In this document: positions 1 through 7,268 of the stretch, in pieces
Numbering within the stretch: position 1 is the stretch's first letter
How the letters are laid out: each line of letters opens with the position of its first letter
From: JBDHUJ01 sp039809105
GTDB taxonomy: Bacteria > Patescibacteriota > Saccharimonadia > Saccharimonadales > UBA4665
Direction of reading: 5' to 3'
DNA length: 17,846 nucleotides
Assembly (NCBI GenBank): GCA_039809105.1
Contig: JBDHUJ010000030.1
Span: forward strand, 1 to 17,846
Program-made: the position numbers and the translations under genes
Notes under the pieces: model-generated
Database searches by the model: none
Told to the model about the DNA's origin: nothing
What the model saw: the letters and a program-made list of their open reading frames with translations, nothing else

Positions 1-45
1 CAGCCAGCACTTTTTATTCCCAGGAATATCTGGTAGTTTTGACAT
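1..45 (-). CDS. Start of an unidentified gene (partial, runs off the window)
   Basis: The minus strand has an ATG at 43-45 followed by 15 open codons to the window edge, beginning MSKLPDIPGNKKCWL. A good Shine-Dalgarno sequence (AGAGGAGA) lies about 50-58, 8 bases before the ATG, which is why I accept such a short stub. The protein is too short to identify. It is divergent from rpmE. Its leader can fold so that the bases between the ribosome site and the ATG are paired (see the leader feature at 46-101). Confidence 0.55.
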   Translation of the reverse strand, partial: MSKLPDIPGNKKCWL

Positions 46-101
46 TGGAACATCTCCTCTTTACTTGGTAGCTTTACATCTCCAAGTTTACGGGATGTTC
101 C
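46..101 (-). promoter_or_regulatory. Folded leader that may mask the ribosome site of the minus-strand gene at 1-45
   Basis: Two nested inverted repeats lie directly before the ATG at 43-45. The outer arms are GGAACATC (48-55) and GATGTTCC (94-101). The inner arms are ACTTGG (63-68) and CCAAGT (82-87). In the minus-strand RNA the outer stem would hold the bases between the Shine-Dalgarno sequence and the start codon. This is seen in the sequence; a regulatory role is inference. No known riboswitch class was recognised. Confidence 0.4.
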
Positions 102-134
102 GTTTTAGTTTAGTGAACCCCGCACCGGTGCAGC

Positions 135-163
135 TTGCGCAAAAATAACAGAGGTGCTATACT
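135..163 (+). promoter_or_regulatory. Promoter of rpmE
   Basis: TTGCGC (135-140) and TATACT (158-163) are separated by exactly 17 bases, a good sigma-70-type match. The predicted start near 170 leaves a leader of about 87 nt before the rpmE ATG. A 10-bp palindrome GCACCGGTGC (122-131) abuts the -35 box and could be an operator; that part is inference. Confidence 0.65.
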
Positions 164-256
164 GAACGCTGATTCATGGGAGTGCCGACTGCGTTTCGCT
201 CGCCGCTAACCGACCCCCAGCCAAGAGAATAAGTATAGAGCAAGAGGAAAATCCTA

Positions 257-598
257 ATGAAGAAAGATCTTCACCCCAAGAACTATCGCCTGGTCGTGTT
301 CCAGGACCTAAACAACAAGACCACGTACTTGACCCGTTCGACGGTCGCTACCGACGAAACTATCAAGCTCGACGGCGTCGAATACCCACTCGTTAGCGTG
401 CACATTTCTGCCAGCTCCCACCCATTCTTCACTGGCGAAGAGCGCATTGTTGACATCGAAGGTCGCGTCGACAAGTTCAAAGCCCGCGCCGAAGCCGCAC
501 AGAAAGCCAAAGACGCACGTATTGCTGCTGCCAAGAAAGCCGCCAGCCGTGCAGCCGCCAAATCTGCTAAAAACGCAGAAAAAGCTGAATCTAAGTAG
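257..598 (+). CDS. rpmE: Ribosomal protein L31, cysteine-free type with an Ala/Lys-rich tail
   Basis: This is a component of the large ribosomal subunit, 113 residues. Residues 1-75 match the L31 fold: the MKKDLHPKNY start, and the block SSHPFFTGEERIVDIEGRVD (about 53-72), which resembles the HPFYTG...GRVDKF signature. There is no cysteine anywhere, so it belongs to the zinc-independent type. Residues ~75-113 form a basic, Ala/Lys-rich, probably helical tail, making it longer than typical L31 (about 70-90). The start is supported by AGAGGA at 243-248, 8 bases before the ATG. A rho-independent terminator follows at 611-645, so it is probably transcribed alone or with leaky read-through into prfA. 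Confidence 0.92.
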   Translation: MKKDLHPKNYRLVVFQDLNNKTTYLTRSTVATDETIKLDGVEYPLVSVHISASSHPFFTGEERIVDIEGRVDKFKARAEAAQKAKDARIAAAKKAASRAAAKSAKNAEKAESK

Positions 599-610
599 CT
601 ACTGTTCACA

Positions 611-645
611 AAGCCACCCGCAGATATATTCTCGGGTGGTTTTTC
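611..645 (+). terminator. Rho-independent terminator after rpmE
   Basis: The stem CCACCCG (614-620) pairs with CGGGTGG (633-639). Flanking A/G bases can pair with the T-run, and TTTTT follows. It lies 13 bases after the rpmE stop. A TATACT at 648-653, just after it, may be the -10 box of prfA; no convincing -35 box was found. Confidence 0.85.
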
Positions 646-674
646 TATATACTGGAAGCTAAACGAGAACAACT

Positions 675-1733
<1,059 letters not shown>

Positions 1734-2264
1734 ATGAGCGCTTATCATATATCAGGCTTACCTGGTAGTGGCAAGACTTCTGTCGAGCAAAAGCTGATAG
1801 AACTCGGCTACGACACCATTAATACTGATGATGCTTGGGGCTACTACGGTAATATCGCAACCGAAAAGCCCGTGGAATATCCCGCAAGTCCGACAGCTGA
1901 ATGGTTTAAATATAACGGCTACATTTGGGATACGACAAAGGCACGCGAAATCATTATGCAGCACGGTGACAAGCCGTTATTTATCTGCGGCGGCTCACGC
2001 AATGAGGCAAAGTTGTACGACCTGTTTTCAGTAATCTTCATCTTACACATATCAGATGAGCTACGCGAAGCGCGCTTACAACCCAGAAACGAACCGAAAC
2101 AAAGCACGCCTTTGTTCTTCGAGCGGATGCGCACGTATAATGCCGAGACATACGACCATGCGGCTAGTATCGACGGCATCGTTATAGAAAGCGACCACGG
2201 CATAGACGCCGCTACAGAAGAAATCTTAAACCATGTCCATGACCATCAAAGACTGGCTAAATAA
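1734..2264 (+). CDS. P-loop kinase-like nucleotide-binding protein
   Basis: This 176-residue protein has a clear Walker A motif, GLPGSGKTS, at residues 8-16 directly after the first beta strand. That is the layout of small nucleoside, adenylate or shikimate kinase-like P-loop proteins. NTDDAWGYY (about 30-38) could be a substrate or DxD region. An Arg-rich stretch (about 120-145) resembles a lid. The substrate cannot be told from sequence. The ATG touches the prfA stop with no gap, and the 3' end overlaps the prmC start by 32 bases, so all three genes appear co-translated. A kinase between prfA and prmC is not a canonical arrangement. No signal peptide or membrane segment is visible. Confidence 0.8.
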   Translation: MSAYHISGLPGSGKTSVEQKLIELGYDTINTDDAWGYYGNIATEKPVEYPASPTAEWFKYNGYIWDTTKAREIIMQHGDKPLFICGGSRNEAKLYDLFSVIFILHISDELREARLQPRNEPKQSTPLFFERMRTYNAETYDHAASIDGIVIESDHGIDAATEEILNHVHDHQRLAK

Positions 2265-3147
2265 AGTTCAGACGCAGCTGAAAGATGCCGGTATCGCAAC
2301 AGCGCGGTTGGATTGTTTAGTACTCTTGGAGGATGAAATCGGGAAAGACCGGGCGTGGCTGCTTTCGCATCCGGAGTTTGAATTACAGGGGTCAGTTTTG
2401 AAAAAATTGAATACAAAAGTTGTTCAAAGAGTAAAACATGTCCCCCTTGCCTATATACGCGGCAAGGCCGAATTTTATGGCCGGGAGTTTGCCGTAAACG
2501 CTCACACGCTCGTCCCCCGCCCCGAAACCGAAACAATAATCGACCTCCTCAAGGCCCTTATTCCACCAAACACAAAACTTCCAAAGAACGTCATCCTGAA
2601 CGAACGTGAAGGATCTGTCACCAAACAGATTCTTCGCGCTGCTCAGAATGACGGCAAGTGGACGCTAGTCGATATCGGGACAGGGTCAGGCGCGATTGCC
2701 ATCACGGCCAAGCTAGAATTCCCAGCAGCAAAAGTCATCGCCACCGACATCGACGAAAACTGCCTGGCAACCGCCCGGGCAAACGCCACAAATCTAAGCG
2801 CTGACATCACCTTCCTTCCTGGCAACTTGCTCGAGCCTGTCGCCAACTTGAAACTTGATACTGGCAACTTGATACTTCTCTGCAACTTACCCTATGTGCC
2901 CGATAACTTCCAGATAAACCGCGCAGCCACCCACGAACCCCGCCACGCCCTCTTCGGCGGCCCCGACGGCCTGGACCTCTACCGAAAACTTTTCACGGAA
3001 ACAGCCAACCTTTCACGGAAGCCACAATATATCATGGCCGAATCCCTACCCCCTCAGCACGAAAGCTTAGCGAAAATAGCAAAAGCCGCCGGTTATTCGC
3101 TAGAAACAACCGACGACTTTATCCAAGTATTCCGCAAATATTTTTAG
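2233..3147 (+). CDS. prmC: Release factor glutamine methyltransferase, carrying a repeat-encoded insertion
   Basis: An S-adenosylmethionine enzyme that methylates the glutamine of GGQ in release factors; its substrate gene prfA is just upstream. It has 304 residues, against about 280 usual. The N-terminal helical domain (about 1-75) precedes the VPRPETE motif (94-100) and the SAM-binding DIGTGSGAI (147-155). The catalytic motif reads N218-L-P-Y221 rather than the textbook NPPY. Residues ~119-142, between VPRPETE and the SAM loop, are encoded by a 65-bp palindromic repeat and account for the extra length. Residues ~204-214 are encoded by a degenerate 7-base repeat. Start choice: ATG 2233 or the in-frame ATG 2239; neither has a strong ribosome site, and the start overlaps the upstream gene. 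The C-terminus looks complete. Confidence 0.93.
   Translation: MSMTIKDWLNKVQTQLKDAGIATARLDCLVLLEDEIGKDRAWLLSHPEFELQGSVLKKLNTKVVQRVKHVPLAYIRGKAEFYGREFAVNAHTLVPRPETETIIDLLKALIPPNTKLPKNVILNEREGSVTKQILRAAQNDGKWTLVDIGTGSGAIAITAKLEFPAAKVIATDIDENCLATARANATNLSADITFLPGNLLEPVANLKLDTGNLILLCNLPYVPDNFQINRAATHEPRHALFGGPDGLDLYRKLFTETANLSRKPQYIMAESLPPQHESLAKIAKAAGYSLETTDDFIQVFRKYF
2589..2653. repeat. Palindromic repeat inserted in frame in prmC
   Basis: An imperfect inverted repeat: the left arm begins CGTCATCCTGAACGAA (2589 onward) and the right arm ends GCTCAGAATGACG (to 2653). The arms are about 28-29 bp around an 8-9 base loop. The form GTCATCCTGAACG...CAGAATGACG is familiar as a dispersed palindrome in several bacterial genomes (from memory, not searched). 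It is read through without a frameshift and lies in a loop of the PrmC protein. Confidence 0.8.
2844..2878. repeat. Degenerate 7-base tandem repeat inside prmC
   Basis: Five units in phase: CAACTTG, AAACTTG, ATACTGG, CAACTTG, ATACTTC. A further CAACTTG lies at 2823-2829, exactly 21 bases (three units) upstream. The ACTTG core is the same as in the near-perfect array at 4505-4573. It encodes part of the segment just before the NLPY motif. Confidence 0.5.
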
Positions 3148-3159
3148 TTCTAAGAACTA
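3145..3159. other. Palindrome containing both convergent stop codons
   Basis: TAGTTC-TAA-GAACTA is a perfect 6-bp stem. The left arm begins with the prmC TAG; the right arm ends with the reverse complement of the htrA TAG. Only 9 bases separate the two convergent genes. No T-run follows on either strand, so it is not a classical terminator. Confidence 0.5.
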
Positions 3160-4494
3160 GCTATCGCTGCTGGGCGCCGCGCCAAGCGTCACGTCTTTGG
3201 TAATGGTTTTGCCGTCGCGGACGATGGTCAGCGTAACCTTGTCGCCGACTTTATGCTTGCCAAGCAGCGAGGTCAGGCTGGTTGTTTCGTTTATCTCGGT
3301 GCCATCGACTTTCGTTATGACATCGCCTTCCTGCAAGCCAGCACTTTCTGCCGGGCCGCCTGCGATGATGGTCGTCTGCCCCAAATCGGCCGACTTCGGT
3401 ATGTATGCGCCGCGAGTAACACTGAGGTTGTACTGTTTCGCCAGGTCGTCAGTCAGTGGCACATATACGACACCCAGGTACGGACGCTGGAGCTTACCAG
3501 TGTCTTTGACACTAGCTACCAAGCCGCTGAGGTCGTTGATAGGTATAGCGAAACCAATGTTCTGAGAATCGCTGGCTACGGCCGTGTTCATACCGATGAC
3601 TTCCCCGTTCAGGTTCACGAGCGGTCCACCCGAGTTACCGGGGTTTATGGCCGCATCGGTCTGGAAGAGGTTGTCGAGGTTTTCGGTCGAGCTGCCGCTT
3701 TCGTCGCCAGCCGTCACGCTCCGGCCGTAGCCGGAAATAATGCCGCTGGTCACCGTGTTCTGGAACTGGCCAAGCGCATTGCCGATGGCGATTACCGAAT
3801 CACCCACGACTACCTTGCTGGAATCGCCCAGCTTGACCGGGGTTAGTGTCTTACCCTTGGTATCCTGGATTTTCAGGAATGCCACGTCCAGGCTGTCGCT
3901 ATCGTTCGTCCGACCGACGACTTTCACGTCCTTGTATACGGTACCGTCGCTGAGCGTCACACTGACGCTGGTCGTGCCGCTTGGCACCACGTGGCGGTTG
4001 GTCATAATCAGCCCGTCGCTACTGAGTATCATGCCCGTACCAGCACCCTCTTGCGTCTGACTACCGCCACCACCGCCATAGAGATAATTATAAACGGAAT
4101 TCTGCGACGAAGCCGTCTGGGTCGTCACGTCTACCGAAACCACGCTCGGCCCGACTTCTTTCGCGATGGAGCTGATGAGCGCACTCTGGCTGGTCAGCAC
4201 CGTCTTCTGGGTAGAGACGTTCGCCGTACCGTTGTCGTTATGGCTGGCCGCACCGAGCCATCCGCCCCCGAAGCCGACGCCGAACACTACCAGTAGCGCC
4301 AGCGCACCATTGAGCAGCTTCGACCGTGTCGCCGGGCTTGGGCCGACGGGCATTTTCGGCACCGGTACTTCAAAGCTTACTTTTTTAGTCGCAGGTGCCT
4401 TCTTGGGCGTCACTGCGGCCGGTCTAGCCGGTGCGCCCGAGGCTTCCGAAACCGGTTTCTCCGTACCTTGGTTGTCTGTATCTGCTAGTGCCAT
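3157..4494 (-). CDS. HtrA/DegP-family membrane-anchored serine protease with PDZ domain
   Basis: Envelope quality-control protease of 445 residues. Residues 1-58 are a Pro/Ala/Lys-rich cytoplasmic segment. A single membrane helix spans about 60-83, so the catalytic part is outside. The trypsin-like triad is visible: His168 in TNRHVV, Asp203 in SLDVAFLKI and Ser288 in GNSGGP. A flexible Gly-rich linker (139-145) precedes the His strand. A PDZ domain occupies about 338-440, and GLQEGDVITKVDGTEI is typical of substrate-binding PDZ folds. The start ATG (4492-4494) has an AAGGGG ribosome site 6 bases upstream. Directly before that lies a 69-bp array of 7-base repeats, so copy-number change would alter the leader and the spacing to the upstream membrane-protein gene. 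It is probably co-transcribed with the gene at 4571-5320. Confidence 0.95.
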   Translation of the reverse strand: MALADTDNQGTEKPVSEASGAPARPAAVTPKKAPATKKVSFEVPVPKMPVGPSPATRSKLLNGALALLVVFGVGFGGGWLGAASHNDNGTANVSTQKTVLTSQSALISSIAKEVGPSVVSVDVTTQTASSQNSVYNYLYGGGGGSQTQEGAGTGMILSSDGLIMTNRHVVPSGTTSVSVTLSDGTVYKDVKVVGRTNDSDSLDVAFLKIQDTKGKTLTPVKLGDSSKVVVGDSVIAIGNALGQFQNTVTSGIISGYGRSVTAGDESGSSTENLDNLFQTDAAINPGNSGGPLVNLNGEVIGMNTAVASDSQNIGFAIPINDLSGLVASVKDTGKLQRPYLGVVYVPLTDDLAKQYNLSVTRGAYIPKSADLGQTTIIAGGPAESAGLQEGDVITKVDGTEINETTSLTSLLGKHKVGDKVTLTIVRDGKTITKDVTLGAAPSSDS

Positions 4495-4504
4495 TATATC
4501 CCCC

Positions 4505-4573
4505 TTGCTACTTGCTACTTGCTACTTGCTACTTGCTACTTGCTACTTGCTACTTGCTACTTGCTACTTGCTA
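4505..4573. repeat. Perfect 7-base tandem array before htrA
   Basis: Nine identical TTGCTAC units plus a 6-base partial unit (about 9.9 copies), reading GTAGCAA on the coding strand of htrA. The array fills the whole gap between the stop codon of the membrane-protein gene (TAG, 4571-4573, inside the last unit) and the htrA ribosome site. Perfect short tandem units typically vary in number by replication slippage. Confidence 0.97.
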
Positions 4574-5320
4574 AACGATTTTATCGCTCCAGCTGGAGAA
4601 TGTCAGTACCACCAGCACTATCGCGACCATTATGAAAATGAACTGTCGCCGCAAACCGACTGTCATGCGGTCGAAGTGGTCGAGGTAATACAAGGTACCG
4701 AGGCCGAACCCGATGGTTACGAGCAACAGCGTCGGCTGTGCGACCGGCCCGTAAAACAGGAGCCAGTGCGCCAGCACCCAGACCAGCGCCGAACCGAACC
4801 AGGCCCAGATGTACGCCAGCAGCCGCGTGTACGGTTCGTCGAAGCTATCGAAGAAATGATGCGCCGCGAAAAAGCACAACAGACCGGTAGCCAGCGCCAG
4901 ACCGAGCAGCGGCCCATCGTCCCACACCAGGAACAAGGCCATCAGCCCCGCAGTGAAACCGATGAGCGACTGGAGCGACACCCATAGCACACTGCTTCTC
5001 GGCTTGATAAAGATCAGCCACACCGCCCAAATTCCAACCCACACCAGTTGCAGCCATTCACTGTTCGTCGAAACCAGGAAGGCCAGGATGGAAAGACCGA
5101 TGATGATGTCTACGGCGTTCGCCCGTATATTGGCCAGCCAAAAGCGGGGCCGCACCGCAAACATCCTCCATTTACTTAACAGGATAAGGCTGAAGGCCAG
5201 CTGGACAAAGCCGATGCGCACGAACAGGAACACCAGAAACGGCAAGGTTACATTGAACAATAAGTGCAGTATCTGCGAGAACCCCTTGCTTGGGGTTAAT
5301 TTGCTGATTAAGGGCCTCAC
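4571..5320 (-). CDS. Multi-pass membrane protein of unknown function
   Basis: 249 residues, strongly hydrophobic, with about seven or eight predicted membrane helices (for example around residues 20-45, 70-88, 90-106, 115-132, 137-152, 165-188, 196-213 and 228-243). Trp, Phe and Leu are abundant; short polar loops contain HHFFDSFDEPYTR (about 155-167) and YYLDHFDRMTVGLRRQF (about 211-227). I do not recognise the family. The start is GTG (5318-5320), supported by GAGGA five bases upstream. It ends inside the 7-base array that precedes htrA and is in the same direction, so an envelope-related operon with htrA is likely. The first codons contain a hairpin, AACCCC-AAGCAA-GGGGTT. Confidence 0.75.
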   Translation of the reverse strand: MRPLISKLTPSKGFSQILHLLFNVTLPFLVFLFVRIGFVQLAFSLILLSKWRMFAVRPRFWLANIRANAVDIIIGLSILAFLVSTNSEWLQLVWVGIWAVWLIFIKPRSSVLWVSLQSLIGFTAGLMALFLVWDDGPLLGLALATGLLCFFAAHHFFDSFDEPYTRLLAYIWAWFGSALVWVLAHWLLFYGPVAQPTLLLVTIGFGLGTLYYLDHFDRMTVGLRRQFIFIMVAIVLVVLTFSSWSDKIV

Positions 5321-5340
5321 CGTGTCCTCGCTTCCTGGGC

Positions 5341-5480
5341 TAAAGTGAGATAGTTTTGAGCGAAAAGGCTTCTGTGGCCTGAGTCGTAACGGTGGTTACG
5401 GCGAAGGACGGAGAAGTTTTTGCAGCCAAAAGTAGCCGCTTTGGAGCCGGATGCGAGGATACGGTTAGGTCCTTCTAGCC
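5341..5480. other. Structured intergenic segment, no gene
   Basis: About 140 bases between two minus-strand genes. Short inverted repeats are dense: CGTAAC-GGTG-GTTACG near 5385-5400, CCAAA...TTTGG near 5426-5443, and AGCCT-CATTT-AGGCT (5477-5491), which overlaps the LCP stop codon. It may form the 5' leader of the membrane-protein gene or the 3' end of the LCP transcript. No known RNA family was recognised. Confidence 0.4.
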
Positions 5481-7004
5481 TCATTTAGGCTCTATTATAA
5501 CAAACTTCGGGTTGCCCGCAGGCAAAGTCATACCGTCCGGCAGGTTGGTCGCCGCAATCACACCGTAGCGCTTCTGGAGATAGTTTTTGGTATACGGACT
5601 TTTGCCGCCGGACAAATCGAACAACCGCGGCTTCCCATCGGCCGGCGCAGTCGTGACCCCGCTCGAAACTACCATGTACCCATAGCTCTTCAGCAGCGCC
5701 GCTTGCGCGTCGGCCGACTTCTGTGTCGGCGCCAGAACGGCGACAGGCGTCTTCTCCTTCACGATGTACCCGTCCGGCAGCTGCGAGCGCACGAATGCCT
5801 GGATATCGCCGTAGTTGTCGAAGCCTGCTTTCGGCCGCACCACCGAAGCCGTACCGACACTGTCGGTCGTAACCAGGACATTCGGCTCCTGCGTCAAACC
5901 AAGCGAGGCGATTTTGGTGTCATCTATTTTCTTGGATATTTCGTACATGCGAGTAGCAGCCTGCGTACTGATATCGGTATAGACATTGTCGCCGAGCGCG
6001 TTCATGAGCGCATCTATCTTCGCCGGGTTGCTGAGCGTACCGGCTGTCAGTACCTTGTCCTTGAGCGCCAGCAAAATCTGCCGTTGGCGTTCGTTGCGAG
6101 CAAAGTCGGAACTGGTTTCGCGCGAGCGGGCGTACATCAGCGCCTTGACGCCGTCCATCTGTTGCACGCCGGCGGCTGCAAGCACCGGGTTCCAGTGGTT
6201 CTCCCAGGCCATGGTCGGGTCGTACAGTTGCTCTTTCACATCGACCGTCACGCCGCCGACCGCGTCGACCGCCTGCCGGAAGGCCTGGAAATTCACCAGC
6301 ACATTGTAATGAATGGGGATGCCCAGGACGTTTTCTATAGCTTGGTCACTGGCTTGCAGGCCGGCTTGCATAGCATCGACATTCTTATTACTCAGGTCGA
6401 CCTTACCGAGGAACTTGTATTTGGCACTGCTGTAGGCGGCATTTATTTTCTGGTAGGCACCGAAGTAGTTTACCGGCATTTTGACCCACAAATCGCGCGG
6501 CACACCGACCATCGCAGCCGTGTTGTTCACGGGGTCTATACTCATGATGACGATACTGTCCGTCAGGTCACCACCGGCGTGGTCACTGCCGCCGATACCA
6601 AGCAGCAATACGTTTACGCGGCCATCGCCTTCGCCTTTCAGCATCGTCGGTGCTACCGGCTTCGAAGAAAGCGCTGCCACGGTCGTCGTACCGTGAAATA
6701 CTTTGTGCACGTTCGTATACGCCCGCCACGAAAAAAGCCCGCCGCTTATCAGGCAACAGAAAAACAAAAAGACCCCACCCCGTACAAGCGTCTTGCGCAA
6801 CATACCTTTGCGCTTTACGACGCGCTTCGGCCGTTCTGGGGCGCTATAGCGAGGAACCGGATATTTCTGGGTGGTTTGCGCCGCCGGCTTCGGCCTGCCG
6901 GCGGACTGCCGCGGCTTCTGGAACACGGGCGTCCCGTCCGCCACCGGACCATACAATCTGCGTGGCCGTACCCCTTGCCGTTTTTGTGGGCTGTTTATAT
7001 CCAT
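5481..7004 (-). CDS. LytR-CpsA-Psr (LCP) family wall-polymer transferase with LytR C-terminal domain
   Basis: LCP enzymes move lipid-linked glycopolymers onto peptidoglycan or protein outside the membrane. The product has 507 residues. A Pro/Lys/Arg-rich cytoplasmic tail (1-74) precedes one membrane helix (about 75-94). The LCP domain (about 128-320) shows NVLLLGIGG, the TDS at 148-150, VPRD (Arg170, Asp171), the YARSRE block (Arg293, Arg295) and FARNERQRQI (303-310), all typical lipid pyrophosphate-binding positions. A LytR_C domain follows from about 410 to the end. The chosen ATG (7002-7004) is preceded by AAGGA five bases upstream and a strong promoter at 7018-7046. The reading frame stays open to 7118, but that extra part contains the promoter and looks non-coding. 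Confidence 0.93.
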   Translation of the reverse strand: MDINSPQKRQGVRPRRLYGPVADGTPVFQKPRQSAGRPKPAAQTTQKYPVPRYSAPERPKRVVKRKGMLRKTLVRGGVFLFFCCLISGGLFSWRAYTNVHKVFHGTTTVAALSSKPVAPTMLKGEGDGRVNVLLLGIGGSDHAGGDLTDSIVIMSIDPVNNTAAMVGVPRDLWVKMPVNYFGAYQKINAAYSSAKYKFLGKVDLSNKNVDAMQAGLQASDQAIENVLGIPIHYNVLVNFQAFRQAVDAVGGVTVDVKEQLYDPTMAWENHWNPVLAAAGVQQMDGVKALMYARSRETSSDFARNERQRQILLALKDKVLTAGTLSNPAKIDALMNALGDNVYTDISTQAATRMYEISKKIDDTKIASLGLTQEPNVLVTTDSVGTASVVRPKAGFDNYGDIQAFVRSQLPDGYIVKEKTPVAVLAPTQKSADAQAALLKSYGYMVVSSGVTTAPADGKPRLFDLSGGKSPYTKNYLQKRYGVIAATNLPDGMTLPAGNPKFVIIEPK

Positions 7005-7017
7005 AAGCGTCCTTGTC

Positions 7018-7046
7018 ATTATACCGTGCATACTGCTCAAGGTAAA
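7018..7046 (-). promoter_or_regulatory. Promoter of the LCP gene
   Basis: On the minus strand TTTACC (7041-7046) and TATAAT (7018-7023) are separated by 17 bases. The predicted start near 7011 falls only about 7 bases before the ATG, so the transcript would have almost no leader and the AAGGA (7010-7014) would sit at its very 5' end. Confidence 0.75.
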
Positions 7047-7107
7047 CCAACGGCATAACTTCACAACATCTGCGGACTTTAGACGGAGCGGAACCCGAGA
7101 TATGACT

Positions 7108-7231
7108 ATGTACGCCATGAACCATCAGCACTTTTTCCGTAAGACAGGGGTCACCCCGCGGAGGCAGGAGCGAAGCTACTGGCGGAGCACCCCTGGCGTC
7201 GGAAAAAGTGCTGATGGTTCAGATGTACGCC
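7108..7231. mobile_element. Hairpin element A: 60-bp core between perfect inverted arms, with 9-bp flanking direct repeat
   Basis: A perfect 22-bp inverted repeat (7118-7139 with 7200-7221, inner ends TTTTTCCG and CGGAAAAA) encloses a 60-bp core (7140-7199). The core is 59/60 identical to the reverse complement of the core at 8001-8060. ATGTACGCC occurs at 7108-7116 and again at 7223-7231, one base outside each arm, as expected of a target-site duplication. The core contains a further quasi-palindrome (CAGGGGT...ACCCCTG), so the whole element folds into one long hairpin. It carries no ORF and is like a MITE in size. It lies between the divergent LCP and lepB1 promoters. Confidence 0.8.
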
Positions 7232-7255
7232 CATGCAATTTTCCGGAAAATAGCG

Positions 7256-7268
7256 TATACTATGGCGA
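7256..7268 (+). promoter_or_regulatory. Probable -10 box of the first lepB gene
   Basis: TATACT at 7256-7261 ends 7 bases before the GTG at 7269, so transcription would begin at or next to the start codon. No clear -35 box is present; the expected place (about 7233-7238) lies just outside hairpin element A. Confidence 0.45.

Noticed and set aside
4505..4573. CRISPR array
   Set aside because: The units are 7 bases with no spacers and no cas genes; this is a simple tandem repeat.
4166..4987. 273-codon plus-strand ORF across the heptamer array
   Set aside because: It is antisense to htrA and the membrane-protein gene; its repeated LLLATCY stretch is only the translated 7-base array.
7005..7118. 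N-terminal extension of the LCP protein to 7118
   Set aside because: It would run through a strong 17-base-spaced promoter, and the ATG at 7004 has a good ribosome site.
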